Source of the DNA: Bacillota bacterium
GTDB taxonomy: Bacteria > Bacillota > Dethiobacteria > DTU022
NCBI GenBank assembly: GCA_012510305.1
Contig: JAAZIE010000277.1
Location: 1-6,781 of the forward strand
Length of the DNA stretch: 6,781 nt
Direction: 5' to 3'
Translations under genes and position numbers: made by a program
Part shown: positions 5,869-6,781 of the stretch, in pieces
Layout: the number at the start of each line of letters is the position of its first letter
Numbering within the stretch: the first letter of the stretch is position 1
The notes under the pieces: model-generated
What the model was told of the DNA's origin: nothing
Databases searched by the model: none
The model's input: only the letters and a program-made list of their open reading frames with translations

Positions 5869-6781
5869 TGTTTCCCCCTCTGCCGGTGCCGTTGGCGATG
5901 CTTTCTCCATGAAGGCAACCTCTACGAAGTTCGCTTCACAGGGGTTTCCATCGGCAACCCACATCTTTCGATCATGCATATCCACAATCATGCTGCCCAG
6001 CGTGCTGCCTGTCACCCCGTGGCAGCAGACCGTATGATCTGCGCCCACACCGTCATTGGCGCTGTGATCCCGCAGGATCTCCATCATCGTCTGCACGGTG
6101 ATGCTCCCCGCCGCCTCCTTCAGCCTGGTGTAAGCGGTGTCGTAGCGTGTTTCAGTGGAGTAGGCGTATTCCAGCCCCTCCATCCCCTTAACCGTCCAGT
6201 AAGTACCCTCAGGCAGGTTCGCTTCGGTCATTTTGATATAGTGATTGGTCTGGGCCATCACCCCCGCCGGATCGGGTTCGCGCACCGCCCACCGCGAGGC
6301 GGTGAATTCCACCACCCGGATCTCCCCTGCAGCGTCGGCGATACCGAAAAAACCGGCGTTGGACCGGCAGGAGAACTCCGTGATGAACTGCACCGCCTCC
6401 GCGGTGGTGCGGCAGGTTTCGAGCGCCTCCATCAGGATGAGCTGGTAGGGAACCCCCTTGAAGCGCAGATCCTTCCCCTTCCACTGCCGGGAATTATTCA
6501 CGCAGATCATCAGGCCCTGCTCATTGACGCCCTGGTGGGCGCCGGCCAGCGGTGCCTGGGTAACCGTGGTCGTGGCGTAGCGATCCTTCTCTGCAGGGAT
6601 CTCCCGCCTGATGAGCTGATAGGGCCTGAGCAGATTGGGAAAGTCATAGTTGCGCCCCGCAAGCGCTTTTCCCTCCGCAGTTGCCCGGGGCGCGGCGTGG
6701 ATCTGCGTGCACCCCCCGGGCACCTTCATACTCTTGCCCGCCTCGCACATCATGATCTCCATGAACTGGATACCCCAGCAC
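5860..6781 (-). CDS. C45-family Ntn hydrolase / acyl-CoA:6-aminopenicillanate acyltransferase-like protein (5' partial)
   Basis: The frame is open to the right edge: CWGIQF is encoded before the Met at 6762, and that Met has no good ribosome binding site, so the true start is outside the window. Members of this family are made as precursors that cut themselves before a cysteine, which becomes the N-terminal nucleophile. Numbering from the Met at 6762, Gly17-Cys18 in PGGCTQIHA is the expected cleavage site, with Cys codon at 6709-6711. Further family blocks are GRNYDF (36-41), GVNEQGLMICVNN (78-90), QTNHY (171-175), RYDTAYTRL (206-214), ILRDHS (229-234), TVCCHG (244-249) and DGNPCEANFVEV near the C-terminus. 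Family enzymes cleave or transfer acyl groups on amides and peptides; most bacterial members have no known substrate, and penicillin chemistry should not be assumed. The gene runs against the transporter, and its last codons lie inside the shared terminator. Confidence 0.87.
   Translation of the reverse strand, partial: CWGIQFMEIMMCEAGKSMKVPGGCTQIHAAPRATAEGKALAGRNYDFPNLLRPYQLIRREIPAEKDRYATTTVTQAPLAGAHQGVNEQGLMICVNNSRQWKGKDLRFKGVPYQLILMEALETCRTTAEAVQFITEFSCRSNAGFFGIADAAGEIRVVEFTASRWAVREPDPAGVMAQTNHYIKMTEANLPEGTYWTVKGMEGLEYAYSTETRYDTAYTRLKEAAGSITVQTMMEILRDHSANDGVGADHTVCCHGVTGSTLGSMIVDMHDRKMWVADGNPCEANFVEVAFMEKASPTAPAEGETVS

Noticed and set aside
6760..6762. ATG at 6762 (minus strand) as the start of the C45 gene
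   Set aside because: The frame stays open to the window edge, no Shine-Dalgarno precedes this ATG, and C45 precursors normally have a longer region before the catalytic Cys.
1..6781. CRISPR array, tRNA, rRNA, insertion sequence or toxin-antitoxin pair
   Set aside because: No regularly spaced direct repeats, no cloverleaf-like sequence and no transposase or toxin-like gene were seen on either strand.

Overview
This is a GC-rich bacterial window (roughly 60% by eye). It holds three complete protein genes, one gene cut by each window edge, and short regulatory or repeat structures between them. Strong AGGAGG-type ribosome binding sites, use of TTG and GTG starts, and a surface nucleotidase anchored by a C-terminal membrane helix suggest a high-GC Bacillota (Clostridia-like) organism. 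No rRNA or other phylogenetic marker is present, so this is inference only.

Layout from left to right. (1) At 1-1049 (+) is the C-terminal half of a DUF255 / YyaL-type protein whose thioredoxin-like N-terminus lies outside the window. (2) A 164-base gap carries a stem-loop and a weak promoter/operator-like region. (3) At 1214-3259 (+) is a secreted, membrane-anchored 5'-nucleotidase / cyclic-nucleotide phosphodiesterase-type metallophosphatase. (4) At 3249-4040 (+) is a classical short-chain dehydrogenase/reductase whose start overlaps or immediately follows the nucleotidase stop, so the two are probably co-transcribed and translationally coupled. (5) The stretch 4041-4315 holds a perfect 11-bp REP-like palindrome (CGGGGACAGGC / GCCTGTCCCCG) and a short stretch open in several frames that may be a decayed gene. 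(6) At 4337-5818 (+) is a GPH-family (MelB-like) sugar:cation symporter, possibly beginning at an ATT codon at 4316. (7) A perfect 16-bp inverted repeat at 5832-5868 looks like a bidirectional terminator between convergent genes. (8) At 5860-6781 (-) is most of a C45-family (acyl-CoA:6-aminopenicillanate acyltransferase-like) Ntn hydrolase, truncated at its N-terminal side by the window edge.

The nucleotidase and reductase form the only clear operon. The other genes look like independent units, and I see no pathway uniting them. I do not see a convincing undescribed system. The points most worth a second look are the possible ATT start, the REP-like palindrome with the possible gene remnant beside it, the transporter's missing cation-site aspartate, and the stop codon buried in the convergent terminator.
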